From the NCBI GenBank assembly GCA_021654635.1, contig AP025179.1:3534001-3598000 (forward strand): a stretch of DNA of 64,000 nt, read 5' to 3'. The position numbers and the translations under genes are program-made. This document shows, piece by piece, positions 44,059-55,782 of the stretch. How positions within the stretch are numbered: position 1 is the first letter of the stretch; every line of letters begins with the position of its first letter. The DNA is from Mycobacterium kiyosense. Its GTDB lineage: Bacteria > Actinomycetota > Actinomycetes > Mycobacteriales > Mycobacteriaceae. The notes under the pieces were generated by a model, which was not told the origin of the DNA, made no database searches, and saw only the letters and a list, made by a program, of their open reading frames with translations.

Positions 44059-45888
44059 GTGGGGCACTACATCGCCAACGTCCGCGACCTCGAGTTCAAC
44101 CTCTTCGAAGTGCTCGATATCGGCGCGGTACTGGGCGCCGGCCGCTACGCCGACCTCGACATCGACACCGCGCACACCATCCTGGCCGAGGCCGCGCGAC
44201 TGGCCGAGGGGCCGCTTGCCGAAACCTTCGCCTTCGCCGATCGGCACCCGCCGGTGTTCGACCCGGCCGCGCACCGCATCAGCATCCCACCGGAAGTGGT
44301 CAAGACACTGCAGGCGATCAAAGACGCCGAGTGGTGGCGCCTGGGGCTCGACGAGCAGATCGGCGGCATGGCCGCGCCGCCGCCGCTCACCTGGGCCGTC
44401 AACGAGATGATCTACTGCGCCAACCCGTCGGTGTCCTTCCTGAACTTCGGCCCGGTACTGTCCCAACCCCTGTTCGAAGAAGGCAATGAAGAGCAAAAGC
44501 GTTGGGCTGCAATGGGAATCGAGCGAGGCTGGCAGGCCACCATGGTGCTCACCGAGCCTGACGCCGGCTCCGACGTCGGTGCCGGACGCACCAAGGCGAT
44601 CGAACAACCGGACGGCACCTGGCACATCGAGGGTGTCAAGCGATTCATTTCCGGCGGCGACGTCGGCGATACCGCCGAGAACATCTTCCATCTGGTACTG
44701 GCCCGGCCCGAAGGCGCCGGCCCCGGCACCAAAGGGCTGAGCCTGTTCTACGTGCCCGAGTTCCTTTTCGACCCCGACACCGGCGAACTCGGTGCCCGCA
44801 ACGGCGTTTTCGTCACCAACCTGGAACACAAGATGGGGCTCAAGACCTCGCCCACCTGCGAGCTGACGTTCGGCGCCACCGACGTACCGGCCGTCGGATA
44901 TCTGGTCGGTGGCGTGCACAACGGGATCGCCCAGATGTTCACCGTGATCGAGCACGCCCGCATGACCATCGGCGTCAAGTCTTCTGGCACCTTGTCCACC
45001 GGGTACCTCAACGCGCTGGCGTATGCCAAGGAGCGGGTGCAGGGCGCCGATCTGACCCAGATGACCGACAAGACCGCGCCGCGGGTGACGATCATGCACC
45101 ACCCCGACGTGCGCCGCAGCCTGATGACCCAGAAGGCGTACGCCGAAGGCCTGCGCGCACTGTATCTCTATGCCGCTGCGCATCAGGATGATGCTGTCGC
45201 ACAACATGTTTCGGGCGCAGATCCGGACATGGCGCACCGCATCGACGACCTGCTGCTGCCAATCGTCAAAGGTGTGGGTTCCGAGCGCGCCTACGAGGTG
45301 CTCACCGAATCCCTGCAGACACTTGGGGGTTCGGGATTCCTGCAGGACTACCCGATCGAGCAGTACATCCGCGACGCCAAGATCGACTCGCTCTACGAAG
45401 GCACCACCGCCATCCAGGCGATGGACTTCTTCTTCCGCAAGATCGTGCGCGACCACGGCCAGGCCCTGCAGCATGTGACGGCGCAGATCAACAAGACCTT
45501 GGAAAACGTCGACGAGTCACTCAAGGATCAGGCCGAACTGGTGCAGGCCGCACTCGAGGACGTCACCGCCATGACGACCGCGCTGATGGGCTATCTGATG
45601 TCGGCAGCCCAGAACCCGACCGACATCTACAAAGTCGGCCTGGGATCGGTGCGCTATCTGCTCGCCGTCGGCGACCTGATCATCGGCTGGCGGCTGCTGG
45701 TCCAGGCGGGCGTGGCCCAGACGGCGCTGCACGGCGATGTGTCGGACAGCGACCGCGCGTTCTACCGCGGCAAGATCGCGGTGTCGGGCTTCTTCGCCAA
45801 GAACATGCTGCCCAAGCTGGCCGGGCTGCGCAGCGTCATCGAGCACACCGACGACGACATCATGCGCCTCCCCGAAGACGCCTTCTGA
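44059..45888 (+). CDS. fadE15: Acyl-CoA dehydrogenase FadE15 (Rv1467c)
   Basis: 609 residues, the long acyl-CoA dehydrogenase type with a C-terminal extension of about 130 residues. Oxidises acyl-CoA to enoyl-CoA with FAD. Seen: FAD/substrate segment [19 protein letters not shown], the [20 protein letters not shown] stretch and the catalytic Glu in [16 protein letters not shown] 44059 follows AGGGAA. Substrate chain length is unknown. Confidence 0.93.
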   Translation: MGHYIANVRDLEFNLFEVLDIGAVLGAGRYADLDIDTAHTILAEAARLAEGPLAETFAFADRHPPVFDPAAHRISIPPEVVKTLQAIKDAEWWRLGLDEQIGGMAAPPPLTWAVNEMIYCANPSVSFLNFGPVLSQPLFEEGNEEQKRWAAMGIERGWQATMVLTEPDAGSDVGAGRTKAIEQPDGTWHIEGVKRFISGGDVGDTAENIFHLVLARPEGAGPGTKGLSLFYVPEFLFDPDTGELGARNGVFVTNLEHKMGLKTSPTCELTFGATDVPAVGYLVGGVHNGIAQMFTVIEHARMTIGVKSSGTLSTGYLNALAYAKERVQGADLTQMTDKTAPRVTIMHHPDVRRSLMTQKAYAEGLRALYLYAAAHQDDAVAQHVSGADPDMAHRIDDLLLPIVKGVGSERAYEVLTESLQTLGGSGFLQDYPIEQYIRDAKIDSLYEGTTAIQAMDFFFRKIVRDHGQALQHVTAQINKTLENVDESLKDQAELVQAALEDVTAMTTALMGYLMSAAQNPTDIYKVGLGSVRYLLAVGDLIIGWRLLVQAGVAQTALHGDVSDSDRAFYRGKIAVSGFFAKNMLPKLAGLRSVIEHTDDDIMRLPEDAF

Positions 45889-45961
45889 CCAGCACACAGA
45901 TATCGCACAGCTTGACCAGGTAAACCCATTCGTCAGAACCACCGACGATTTGGGAGGACCG

Positions 45962-46726
45962 TTGTTAACCACTCGATTCGCGCTCGTTGCGATTGCCGGA
46001 GCCGCCGCGCTGTCCGCGGCCGCGTGTAGCTCGTCCAACACCTCGAGCCCGAGCACCACGCCGAGCACCGTAGTTGCCTCACCGACGACCGCGCCCTCGT
46101 CGGCAGCACCCAAAGGCGAGACACAGGTGCGCGGACTGATCGCCTCGGTCTCCGGAAACGCCGCCCAGGTCACTCAGCAAAGCGGAACCACCACAGTCGA
46201 TTTCACCGATTCGACGAAAGTCACCGAGGTCACCCCTGGCGCGTTGACCGACGTCACCGCGGGCAGTTGCATCACCGCACGGTCCAAGGAGGACACGCAG
46301 CCCGGCAGCCCGATCACCGCGGCGTCGGTACGCGTCAGCCCCGCCGAAAACGGCAAATGCCCGGAGGGCAAGCAGGCCCCCACTCCGTCGTCGACGCCGT
46401 CGGGGACGCCGTCGGAGACACCATCCGGAACGCCGACGACGACGACCGGCCCCGGGAAGAAACCGGCAGTCCAGGGATCGGTGGCGTCCGTCGCGGGCAA
46501 CACCATCACGGTGAATACCGCTTCGGGGTCTCAGACCGTGACGGTCACGGACAAGACGAAATACACCAAGGAGACCGCAGCCAACTCGCAGGCCATCAGT
46601 GCGGGCAAGTGCCTGACCGCGCGCGGCAGCGAGAACAACGGCGCGCTGCAGGCCACCTCGATCAGCCTGCAGCCTGCCGAAAAGGGCAAGTGCAATGAAG
46701 GTGGCGGCGAACCCCACCACCGCTGA
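45962..46726 (+). CDS. Secreted lipoprotein with two DUF5666-like repeats
   Basis: 254 residues from TTG 45962, chosen because GGGAGG lies 5-6 bases upstream and the frame opens directly with a lipoprotein signal (LTTRFALVAIAGAAALSAAAC, the Cys being the lipid-modified residue). A Ser/Thr/Pro-rich linker leads to two copies of a roughly 75-residue module (VRGLIASVSGNAAQVTQ and VQGSVASVAGNTITVNT), each ending in AENGKC or AEKGKC. Between them is a Pro/Thr/Ser spacer. No enzyme motif is seen. It lies between fadE15 and the convergent suf operon. Confidence 0.8.
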   Translation: MLTTRFALVAIAGAAALSAAACSSSNTSSPSTTPSTVVASPTTAPSSAAPKGETQVRGLIASVSGNAAQVTQQSGTTTVDFTDSTKVTEVTPGALTDVTAGSCITARSKEDTQPGSPITAASVRVSPAENGKCPEGKQAPTPSSTPSGTPSETPSGTPTTTTGPGKKPAVQGSVASVAGNTITVNTASGSQTVTVTDKTKYTKETAANSQAISAGKCLTARGSENNGALQATSISLQPAEKGKCNEGGGEPHHR

Positions 46727-46735
46727 GCCCGGACG

Positions 46736-47104
46736 TCAGACGGTGAAGCCCAGGGCCCGGAGTTGTTCGCGGCCGTCCTCGGTGATCTTGTCCGGACCCC
46801 AGGGCGGGTTCCACACCCAGTTGATCCTGATCTCGTCGACCAAGCCGCTGCCGACCAGCGCCGAGCGGGACTGATCCTCGATGACATCGGTCAGCGGGCA
46901 GGCCGCCGACGTCAAGGTCATGTCGACCAGGGCGACGGTGCCCTCCTCGCCCTCTTCCAGATTCAGGCCGTAGACCAAGCCGAGGTCGACGACGTTGATC
47001 CCCAGTTCGGGGTCGACGACGTCGCGCATCGCCTCCTCGATATCGGCGAGCAGTTCCTCGTCCGGGGCGCTGTTCTCGCTACCGGGCAGCGCGGTTTCGC
47101 TCAT
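46736..47104 (-). CDS. sufT: SufT/DUF59 (MIP18) Fe-S assembly factor (Rv1466)
   Basis: 122 residues of the MIP18 family (VVDPELGINVVDLGLVYGL, with the Cys in TLTSAACPLTD that binds or passes on the cluster). Helps deliver Fe-S clusters to target proteins. ATG 47104 overlaps the sufU stop as ATGA, last gene of the suf operon. The longer open frame upstream is inside sufU. Confidence 0.92.
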   Translation of the reverse strand: MSETALPGSENSAPDEELLADIEEAMRDVVDPELGINVVDLGLVYGLNLEEGEEGTVALVDMTLTSAACPLTDVIEDQSRSALVGSGLVDEIRINWVWNPPWGPDKITEDGREQLRALGFTV

Positions 47105-47562
47105 CTGTCGACCTCCTCGAAGGCTGCGTGGGCCTGCGCCAGTGCATCTTTGAACGCCATCCAGCCGAGCAGTGCACATTTGACCCGCGCCGGATACTTG
47201 GCCACTCCTGCAAACGCTACTCCGTCGCCCAGCACGTCCTCGTCACCCTGCACGTTGCCGCGCGACGACACCATCTCGGTGAAGGCGTCGACGGTCTGCA
47301 GCGCCTGCGGCACGCTCAGGCCGATCACCTGATCGGTCAGCACGGATGTCGCCGCCTGACTGATCGAACAACCCTGCCCGTCGTAGGAGATGTCGGCGAC
47401 GGTCTCGCCGTCCTCGGACAGCGCCACCCGCAGCGTCACCTCGTCACCGCACACCGGGTTGACGTGAAACACCTGCGCGCCGAACGGTTCCCGCAGCCCA
47501 CGGTGGTGCGGGTGCTTGTAATGGTCCAGAATCACGTCCTGGTACATCTGCTCGAGACGCAA
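47101..47562 (-). CDS. sufU: SufU-type Fe-S scaffold/zinc sulfur-transfer protein (Rv1465)
   Basis: 153 residues. Accepts persulfide sulfur from SufS; the zinc/active Cys residues are in NPVCGDEV, DGQGCSIS and RVKCALLGW. The start is odd: TTG 47562 gives LRLEQMYQDV, but the M. tuberculosis protein has two more residues, which here would need CTG 47568 overlapping the sufS stop as CTGA where relatives have GTGA. I give the TTG as the safe start. Confidence 0.9.
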   Translation of the reverse strand: MRLEQMYQDVILDHYKHPHHRGLREPFGAQVFHVNPVCGDEVTLRVALSEDGETVADISYDGQGCSISQAATSVLTDQVIGLSVPQALQTVDAFTEMVSSRGNVQGDEDVLGDGVAFAGVAKYPARVKCALLGWMAFKDALAQAHAAFEEVDR

Positions 47563-47564
47563 AG

Positions 47565-49569
<2,005 letters not shown>

Positions 49570-49573
<4 letters not shown>

Positions 49574-50724
49574 GAAATTTCTGTCTTTTCCGTTATTTCC
49601 AGTTCGTGTTCGATGGCTGCGGTCAGGCGCTCGCGAATCTCGGGCACCGCGATCTTGGCGATGATCTCGCCGAAGAAGCCGCGGATCACCAGACGGCGGG
49701 CCTGCTCTTCCGGAATGCCGCGGGAGCGCAGGTAAAACAGCTGCTCGTCGTCGAAACGGCCGGTGGCGCTGGCATGTCCGGCGCCGGCGATCTCACCGGT
49801 CTCGATCTCCAGGTTGGGCACCGAGTCGGCGCGGGCGCCGTCGGTGAGGACCAGGTTGCGGTTCATCTCGAAGGTGTCGGTGCCGGTGGCCTCGGCGCGG
49901 ATCAGCACGTCGCCGATCCAGACGGTGTGCGCGTCGGGCAGCTTGGACGACGGATCGCCCTGCAACGCACCCTTGTACAGCACGTTGGACCGGCAGTGCG
50001 GCTGGGCGTGGTCGACCAGCAGCCGCGACTCGAGGTGTTGGCCGTCGTCGGCGAAGTACAGGCCCAACAGATCGACATCCCCGCCGGGTCCGGCGAAGCG
50101 GGCGGTGGCCGACATCCGTACCACCTCGCCCCCCAGCGTGACGGTGGTGTGTTTGAGCACCGCGTCCTTGCCGAGCCGGCCGTGGTGCGCGCTGACGTGC
50201 ACGGTGTCGTCGGCCCAGTCGGCAATCCAGATGACGGTGAGCCGGGCGGCGTCGCCGACGACGAACTCGACGTTGTCGGCGTAGGTTCCGCTGCCCCGAT
50301 GATCGATGACGACGACGGCCTCGCCGAGTTCCTCGACCCGGATCTGCAGGTGCCCGTAGGCGGTGGCGCCGGCGCCGGGACCTTCGACGGTGACATTGAT
50401 CGGTTCGGCGATCTGGGTGTCACGGCCGACGGTCACCAGTGTCGCGGAGTTGAACGACGAGAATGCCTGTGCCGCAACCCGATCAGCGGGCACCCCACCC
50501 TGACCGAGCCGCTCGTCGCCGCGGCGCACCTGCTCGGTGGTTACGCCGTCGTGCGTGGCGACGGTGATCTTGGCGCTACCGGTGGCGTGGGCCGAGCCGT
50601 CGTGCAGGCCGCGCAACCGCTTGAGCGGGGTGAACCGCCACAGTTCGTCGCGGCCGTGCGGCACCTCGAACGCGTCAACGTCGAAGGAGGAGAACAACTC
50701 CCCCTTGTTCAACGTCGCGGTCAT
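49570..50724 (-). CDS. sufD: Fe-S assembly scaffold subunit SufD (Rv1462)
   Basis: 384 residues with the right-handed beta-helix core of the SufB/SufD family and the C-terminal DEQLFYLRSRGIPEEQARRL motif. Paired with SufB on SufC2. ATG 50724 overlaps the sufB stop by four bases. No intein here. Confidence 0.95.
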
Positions 50725-53231
50725 CCGACCGAGCCCTCCATCTGCAACTCGATCAGCCGGTTGAGCTCCAGCGCGTACTCCATCGGCAGTTCCTTGGCGA
50801 TCGGCTCGACGAATCCGCGCACCACCATCGCCATCGCCTCGTCCTCGGTCATGCCGCGGCTCATCAGGTAGAACAGCTGGTTCTCACTGACCTTGGAGAC
50901 GGTGGCCTCATGGCCCATCGTGACGTCGTCCTCGCGGATGTCGACGTAGGGGTAGGTGTCGCTGCGGCTGATCGTATCGACCAGCAGCGCATCACATTTC
51001 ACGCTCGACTTGGAGCCGTGCGCGCCCTTGTTGACCTGAACCAGGCCGCGGTAGGAGGTGCGGCCACCGCCGCGGGCCACCGACTTGGACACGATGTTGC
51101 TCGACGTGTTGGGCGCCAGGTGCAGCATCTTGGCGCCGGTGTCCTGGTGCTGGTCTTCGCCGGCGAACGCGATCGAGAGCACCTCACCCTTGGCGTGCTC
51201 GCCGGTCATCCAGACCGCCGGGTACTTCATGGTGACCTTGGAGCCGATGTTGCCGTCGACCCACTCCATGGTGGCGCCCGCCTCGGCCCGAGCACGCTTG
51301 GTGACCAGGTTGTAGACGTTGTTCGACCAGTTCTGGATGGTCGTGTAACGAACGCGCGCATGTGGTTTCACAATGATCTCGACGACAGCCGAGTGCAACG
51401 AATCCGATTTGTAGATCGGAGCGGTGCAGTTGTGCACGGCGAAGCCGTAAGCGAGGTAACTATCCGGAGCCTCGACATCGAGGTTATATACCGGCTCATG
51501 CGCCTCGCGCACCGAGCGCTTCTTGATCGGCACCGCAAAGTAGTCGCCGCAGTCGCGAGCCTGTTTCGGACCACGCCCACCCTCGGTCCACTGGACCTGA
51601 TAAATGTCCTTGCGCATCACGTCACGACCCAAGATCGCGCCGGGTCCGGCAGGCCTACGCAGCTCGACGGTCGCGTAGTGGCCCAGCCGCGCCAGAATCG
51701 ACTGCAGCTGGAACGCCCATACGCGCGAGGTCGTGTGGACCCGCTTCCAGAGCGCACCGCCGCGTTCGATGGTGTTGCCGTCGCCGTTGACGTAGGCGTC
51801 GACCAACTCACGCAGGAATGCCTCGTCTTGCCGCATCAGCGTGTCGGACAGCTTCTTGCTGGCAGAACCAGATCCGACGTGGTGCCGCATGGCGGCGTAG
51901 CCGGCCTTGGTGTACACGGTCACCCGCGCGGAATGCTTGTCCTCCTCGATGAGGACCGAACCGGGTGTCTCGTACAGCGACTTACACGCCTGCCGGACCT
52001 CTTCGACGTACTCGAATTCCTTGCTGTGGAACGAGAAAATCAGCGATTCGCAGTTGTTGGTGAGGCACGCATGACCCTCTGCGAGGTAATAGCCGGCCAA
52101 CCGCGCGAACTCCAGCGGCAGCACCGTCGGGTGCGGAATCGGCTTCGGCTTCGGGTAGATCAGGAAATCACCTTCGGCCACATCCTTGGCCGCGATCCAA
52201 CGAGGCTCGGCGGCACGCAGTTTGGCGCTATTGACCTCCGCCTTCCACCCGTTGCGCTCCTTGCGCATGACACGCACCTCGTCGCGCGGGACGACCAGCA
52301 GGGGATGCTCTGCGGTGACCGAGAACTTGTTGGCCGGCGACATCGGCGTGAAGCTGAACAGTTCGCCATTGAGGTCGCGCACCTGCACCGCGGTCACCCG
52401 ATGCGGCCGTCCATCGTGGCCCATCACCTGGTCACCAACGCGGATTGCCTCGATAGGCCGCAAGTCTCCGTCAGCGGTCGTGATCAGCTCACCGGCCGGC
52501 AGGCAGCCCTCGATGTAGTGAACGTAGGAGTCTTCGTCGGCGATGATCAGTGTGCGCTCGAACTGACCCATGTTCTCGGTGTTGATCCGGAAGTAGGCCT
52601 GCAACGGGATGTCCACGTGGACGCCCGGTGGGACATATATAAACGAACCACCACTCCAAACAGCGGTATTCAGTGCAGAAAACTTATTATCGCCCGCTGG
52701 AATTACGGTCCCGAAATATTTCTGGAAAATATCGGGGTGCTCCCGCAAACCAGTATCAGTATCTAAGAAGATGACTCCCTGAGCCTCCAAGTCCTCTCTG
52801 ATCTGGTGGTAAACCACTTCGGATTCATATTGTGCCGCTACTCCAGCAACTAATCTTTGCTTTTCTGCCTCAGGAATTCCCAAGCGGTCATACGTATTCT
52901 TAATATCCTCGGGCAACTCTTCCCAACTCGCCGCCTGCTTTTCGGTGGACCGCACGAAGTACTTGATGTTGTCGAAGTCGATGCCCTCGAGGTTGGACCC
53001 CCAGTTCGGCATCGGCTTCTTGTCGAAGATGCCCAGTGCCTTCAGCCGGATATTCAACATCCACTCGGGCTCGTTCTTCTTCGCCGAGATGTCGCGCACC
53101 ACCGCTTCGGACAATCCGCGCTGCGCGCTGGCGCCCGCGACGTCAGAGTCGGCCCAGCCGTAGCCGTACCTACCCAGGGCGTCGATCGTCTGCTCCTGGG
53201 TCAACGGTTCCTTGGCGGCTTCGAGGGTCAT
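50721..53231 (-). CDS. sufB: Fe-S assembly scaffold SufB with intein (Rv1461)
   Basis: 836 codons; removal of the intein leaves a 477-residue SufB. N-extein residues 1-242 end YIEG; the C-extein starts with Cys602 (CTAPIYKSDS). The core beta-helix and the C-terminal ENQLFYLMSRGMTEDEAMAM motif are intact. SufB is the scaffold where the nascent cluster sits, and splicing is needed for a working protein, so the intein can tie Fe-S assembly to splicing conditions. The start ATG 53231 overlaps the sufR stop by four bases. Confidence 0.97.
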   Translation of the reverse strand: MTLEAAKEPLTQEQTIDALGRYGYGWADSDVAGASAQRGLSEAVVRDISAKKNEPEWMLNIRLKALGIFDKKPMPNWGSNLEGIDFDNIKYFVRSTEKQAASWEELPEDIKNTYDRLGIPEAEKQRLVAGVAAQYESEVVYHQIREDLEAQGVIFLDTDTGLREHPDIFQKYFGTVIPAGDNKFSALNTAVWSGGSFIYVPPGVHVDIPLQAYFRINTENMGQFERTLIIADEDSYVHYIEGCLPAGELITTADGDLRPIEAIRVGDQVMGHDGRPHRVTAVQVRDLNGELFSFTPMSPANKFSVTAEHPLLVVPRDEVRVMRKERNGWKAEVNSAKLRAAEPRWIAAKDVAEGDFLIYPKPKPIPHPTVLPLEFARLAGYYLAEGHACLTNNCESLIFSFHSKEFEYVEEVRQACKSLYETPGSVLIEEDKHSARVTVYTKAGYAAMRHHVGSGSASKKLSDTLMRQDEAFLRELVDAYVNGDGNTIERGGALWKRVHTTSRVWAFQLQSILARLGHYATVELRRPAGPGAILGRDVMRKDIYQVQWTEGGRGPKQARDCGDYFAVPIKKRSVREAHEPVYNLDVEAPDSYLAYGFAVHNCTAPIYKSDSLHSAVVEIIVKPHARVRYTTIQNWSNNVYNLVTKRARAEAGATMEWVDGNIGSKVTMKYPAVWMTGEHAKGEVLSIAFAGEDQHQDTGAKMLHLAPNTSSNIVSKSVARGGGRTSYRGLVQVNKGAHGSKSSVKCDALLVDTISRSDTYPYVDIREDDVTMGHEATVSKVSENQLFYLMSRGMTEDEAMAMVVRGFVEPIAKELPMEYALELNRLIELQMEGSVG
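51429..52505 (-). mobile_element. SufB intein with LAGLIDADG-type homing endonuclease, 359 aa
   Basis: Residues 243-601 of the SufB precursor. It starts with Cys243 (CLPAGELITTADG), has block B with His in AEHPLLVV, two DOD endonuclease motifs (LAGYYLAEG and LVDAYVNGDG), and ends in AYGFAVHN before Cys+1. Length and position equal the M. tuberculosis SufB intein. All splicing residues are present, so it should splice; whether the endonuclease is active is not visible. Confidence 0.93.
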
Positions 53232-53983
53232 GACGAGACTCCTTCGTTGCTAGTGGCGGGGCGCGGGCTGGGCGCCTTCGAATTGGGGACGGTGAGTGGT
53301 ACGTGGGTGGTGCAGGCGCAATCGCCGTTGACGATCGTCGCCAACAACTGCACGTGGGTGCCGAGCACCTCGGACATCGCCTGCTGCTCGGCGTCGCAAA
53401 GTTCCGGGAATTCTTCGGCCACGTGCGACACCGGGCAGTGATGCTGGCAGATTTGCACACCGTGGATCGGCCCGCCCACCCGGGTGGTGGTGGCGACGTA
53501 GCCGGCCTTGGTCAGCGCCTGCGCAACGCGCTCGGCGGCCGCTTCGACAGCGGCGTCGTCGGGCCCCTCGGCGGGCGCGATGTCGGAGAGGATCGCGTCG
53601 ATGCGGCGCCGCGCGAACGTTTTCACCGCGTCGTCCCCACCGATCTCGCGCAGTTGTCGTATTGCGGCAGAAGCCAAGTCGTCGTAGGAGTGATCCAACT
53701 TGGCCCGTCCGCCGGCGGTCAGCCGGTAACGCTTTGCCGGGCGGCCCCGCCCTACCTGTTGCCAGGACGCGGCGGCCACCGACTCGGCATCGCCCGCGTC
53801 GATCAGTGCGTCGAGGTGACGGCGCACCCCGGCCGCCGACAGACCCAGCCGCTCGCTGATTTCGGTGGCGGTAATGGATCCCGATTCCAGCAGCAGGCGC
53901 ACGATCGCGCGACGGGTGTGACCCTCCGACCCGACAGCCCCGGCTGCGGGCACGGCAGCATCCAGCTCGGATTGGATTTTCAC
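53228..53983 (-). CDS. sufR: SufR-type Fe-S sensing repressor of the suf operon (Rv1460)
   Basis: 251 residues: N-terminal winged helix of DeoR/ArsR type (RAIVRLLLESGSITATEISE then RLGLSAAGVRRHLDALIDAG) and a C-terminal domain with clustered cysteines (ICQHHCP, PELC, DCAC) that bind an Fe-S cluster. It represses suf when clusters are plentiful. GTG 53983 (KIQSELDAAV) is likely; the frame stays open upstream into the intergenic region. First gene of the operon, divergent from mptB. Confidence 0.93.
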   Translation of the reverse strand: MKIQSELDAAVPAAGAVGSEGHTRRAIVRLLLESGSITATEISERLGLSAAGVRRHLDALIDAGDAESVAAASWQQVGRGRPAKRYRLTAGGRAKLDHSYDDLASAAIRQLREIGGDDAVKTFARRRIDAILSDIAPAEGPDDAAVEAAAERVAQALTKAGYVATTTRVGGPIHGVQICQHHCPVSHVAEEFPELCDAEQQAMSEVLGTHVQLLATIVNGDCACTTHVPLTVPNSKAPSPRPATSNEGVSS

Positions 53984-53984
53984 A

Positions 53985-53994
53985 ACACCAGTGT
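53985..53994. promoter_or_regulatory. Candidate SufR operator (ACAC-CA-GTGT)
   Basis: A short palindrome directly before the sufR start codon in the 98-bp region between sufR and mptB. SufR proteins bind palindromes near their own start. The repeat is seen; its use is inferred. Confidence 0.35.
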
Positions 53995-54081
53995 GTCGCA
54001 ATTCGGGCAACCCGTCCAGCAAGGGTGCCCTTACGTGACGAGGCCAACAACGCTGTCTGAGCGTGCCAGTACGCTGCTCTG

Positions 54082-55782
54082 ATGGCAGCCCGCCACCACA
54101 CCCTGAGCTCGTCGATCGCCGCATTGCACGGCGACGAGCAGACGGTGGGCAAACCCCTCAACGCCACCGAGCTTGCCGCACTCAAACACACCCGGTTATT
54201 CGGGGCGACCGGCACCGTCCTGATGGCCATCGGCGCCCTGGGTGCCGGCGCGCGGCCGGTCGTCCAGGACCCCACCTTCGGGGTGCGGCTGCTGAACCTG
54301 CCGTCCCGGATCCAGACGGTGGCCCTGACCATGACCACCACCGGCGCGGTGATGATGGCGCTGGCCTGGCTGATGCTGGGCCGGTTCGTGTCGGGCAAGC
54401 GGCGGATGTCCCGCGGCGAGCTGGACCGCACCCTGGTGCTGTGGATGCTGCCGCTGCTCATCGCCCCGCCGATGTACAGCAAGGACGTCTACTCCTACCT
54501 GGCGCAGAGCCAGATCTCGCTGGAAGGACTCGACCCCTACCGGGTCGGACCCGCCTCCGGCCTGGGCCTGGGCCACGTCTTCACCCTGTCGGTGCCCAGC
54601 CTGTGGCGCGAGACACCCGCGCCCTACGGCCCGCTGTTTCTGTGGATCGGACGCGGCATCTCGGCGCTGACCGGGGAGAACATCGTCGCCGCCGTGCTCT
54701 GCCACCGGCTGGTGGTGCTGTTCGGGGTGGCGCTGATCGTCTGGGCGACGCCGCGGCTGGCCCGGCGCTGCGGCGTGGCCGAGGTCAGCGCGCTGTGGTT
54801 GGGCGCAGCCAACCCGCTGCTGTTCATGCACTTGGTCGCCGGCATCCACAACGAGGCGCTGATGCTGGGACTGATGCTGACCGGCGCCGAATTCGCGCTC
54901 CGCGGCATCGATTCGAAGGAATCCCTCAAACCGCATTCGTGGCGGATCGGCCCGGACTGGGAACCACTGGGCATGCTGCTGGCCGGCTCCGTCTTGATCG
55001 TGCTGTCGTCACAGGTCAAGCTGCCGTCGTTGCTGGCTTTGGGGTTCGTCACGGGCGCGCTGGCCTACCGGCTCGGCGGCACCATCAAGGCCCTGATGCT
55101 GTCCGGCGCGGCCATGGCGGGCCTGGCGCTGGCCGTGATGGGCATCGTCGGCTGGGCCAGCGGCCTGGGATTCGGCTGGATCTACACACTGGGCACCGCC
55201 AACGTGGTGCGCAGCTGGATGTCGCCGCCCACCCTGCTGGCGCTGGGCACCGGGCAGGTGGGCATTCTGCTGGGCCTGGGCGATCACACCACCGCGATTC
55301 TGTCGCTGACCCGTGCCATCGGCGTGCTGATCATCATGGTGATGGTCTGCTGGCTGTTGCTGGCCGTCTTCCGCGGCCGGCTGCATCCGATCGGCGGCCT
55401 GGGCGTGGCACTGGGCCTGACCGTGCTGCTGTTCCCGGTCGTGCAGCCCTGGTATCTGCTCTGGGCCATCATCCCGCTGGCAGCCTGGGCCACCCGCACC
55501 GGATTCCGGGCCGCCGCCATCGTCATCACCCTGATCGTCGGCATCTTCGGACCCACCGCCAACGGTGACCGCTTCGCGCTCTTCCAGATCGTCGATGCCA
55601 CACTGGCCAGCGCATTCATCGTGGTGGCGCTGATTTCGGTGACCTACCACCGGCTGCCGTGGCGCCCACTTCCCGAAGAAGAGGAGGGACCGCGGCCGGC
55701 TGAGACGCCCATCACAGCGGCCGCGCAGGAACCGACCCAGCGGACGACCACCACCCCGGACGCCTACGCTGATTCCACGTGA
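54082..55782 (+). CDS. mptB: Alpha-(1->6)-mannosyltransferase MptB (Rv1459c)
   Basis: 566 residues with about 13 membrane helices, GT-C superfamily (GT87-like). Starts the alpha-1,6 mannan core of lipomannan/lipoarabinomannan using decaprenyl-phospho-mannose. The outer loop after helix 2-3 carries the conserved acidic pair MYSKDVYSYLAQSQ, and the segments GLDPYRVGPASGLGLGH and PSLWRETPAPYGPLFLW match the homologue. The central loop is shorter than in M. tuberculosis (566 versus 591 residues). ATG 54082. The ABC gene starts inside its stop (GTGA). Confidence 0.95.
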   Translation: MAARHHTLSSSIAALHGDEQTVGKPLNATELAALKHTRLFGATGTVLMAIGALGAGARPVVQDPTFGVRLLNLPSRIQTVALTMTTTGAVMMALAWLMLGRFVSGKRRMSRGELDRTLVLWMLPLLIAPPMYSKDVYSYLAQSQISLEGLDPYRVGPASGLGLGHVFTLSVPSLWRETPAPYGPLFLWIGRGISALTGENIVAAVLCHRLVVLFGVALIVWATPRLARRCGVAEVSALWLGAANPLLFMHLVAGIHNEALMLGLMLTGAEFALRGIDSKESLKPHSWRIGPDWEPLGMLLAGSVLIVLSSQVKLPSLLALGFVTGALAYRLGGTIKALMLSGAAMAGLALAVMGIVGWASGLGFGWIYTLGTANVVRSWMSPPTLLALGTGQVGILLGLGDHTTAILSLTRAIGVLIIMVMVCWLLLAVFRGRLHPIGGLGVALGLTVLLFPVVQPWYLLWAIIPLAAWATRTGFRAAAIVITLIVGIFGPTANGDRFALFQIVDATLASAFIVVALISVTYHRLPWRPLPEEEEGPRPAETPITAAAQEPTQRTTTTPDAYADST

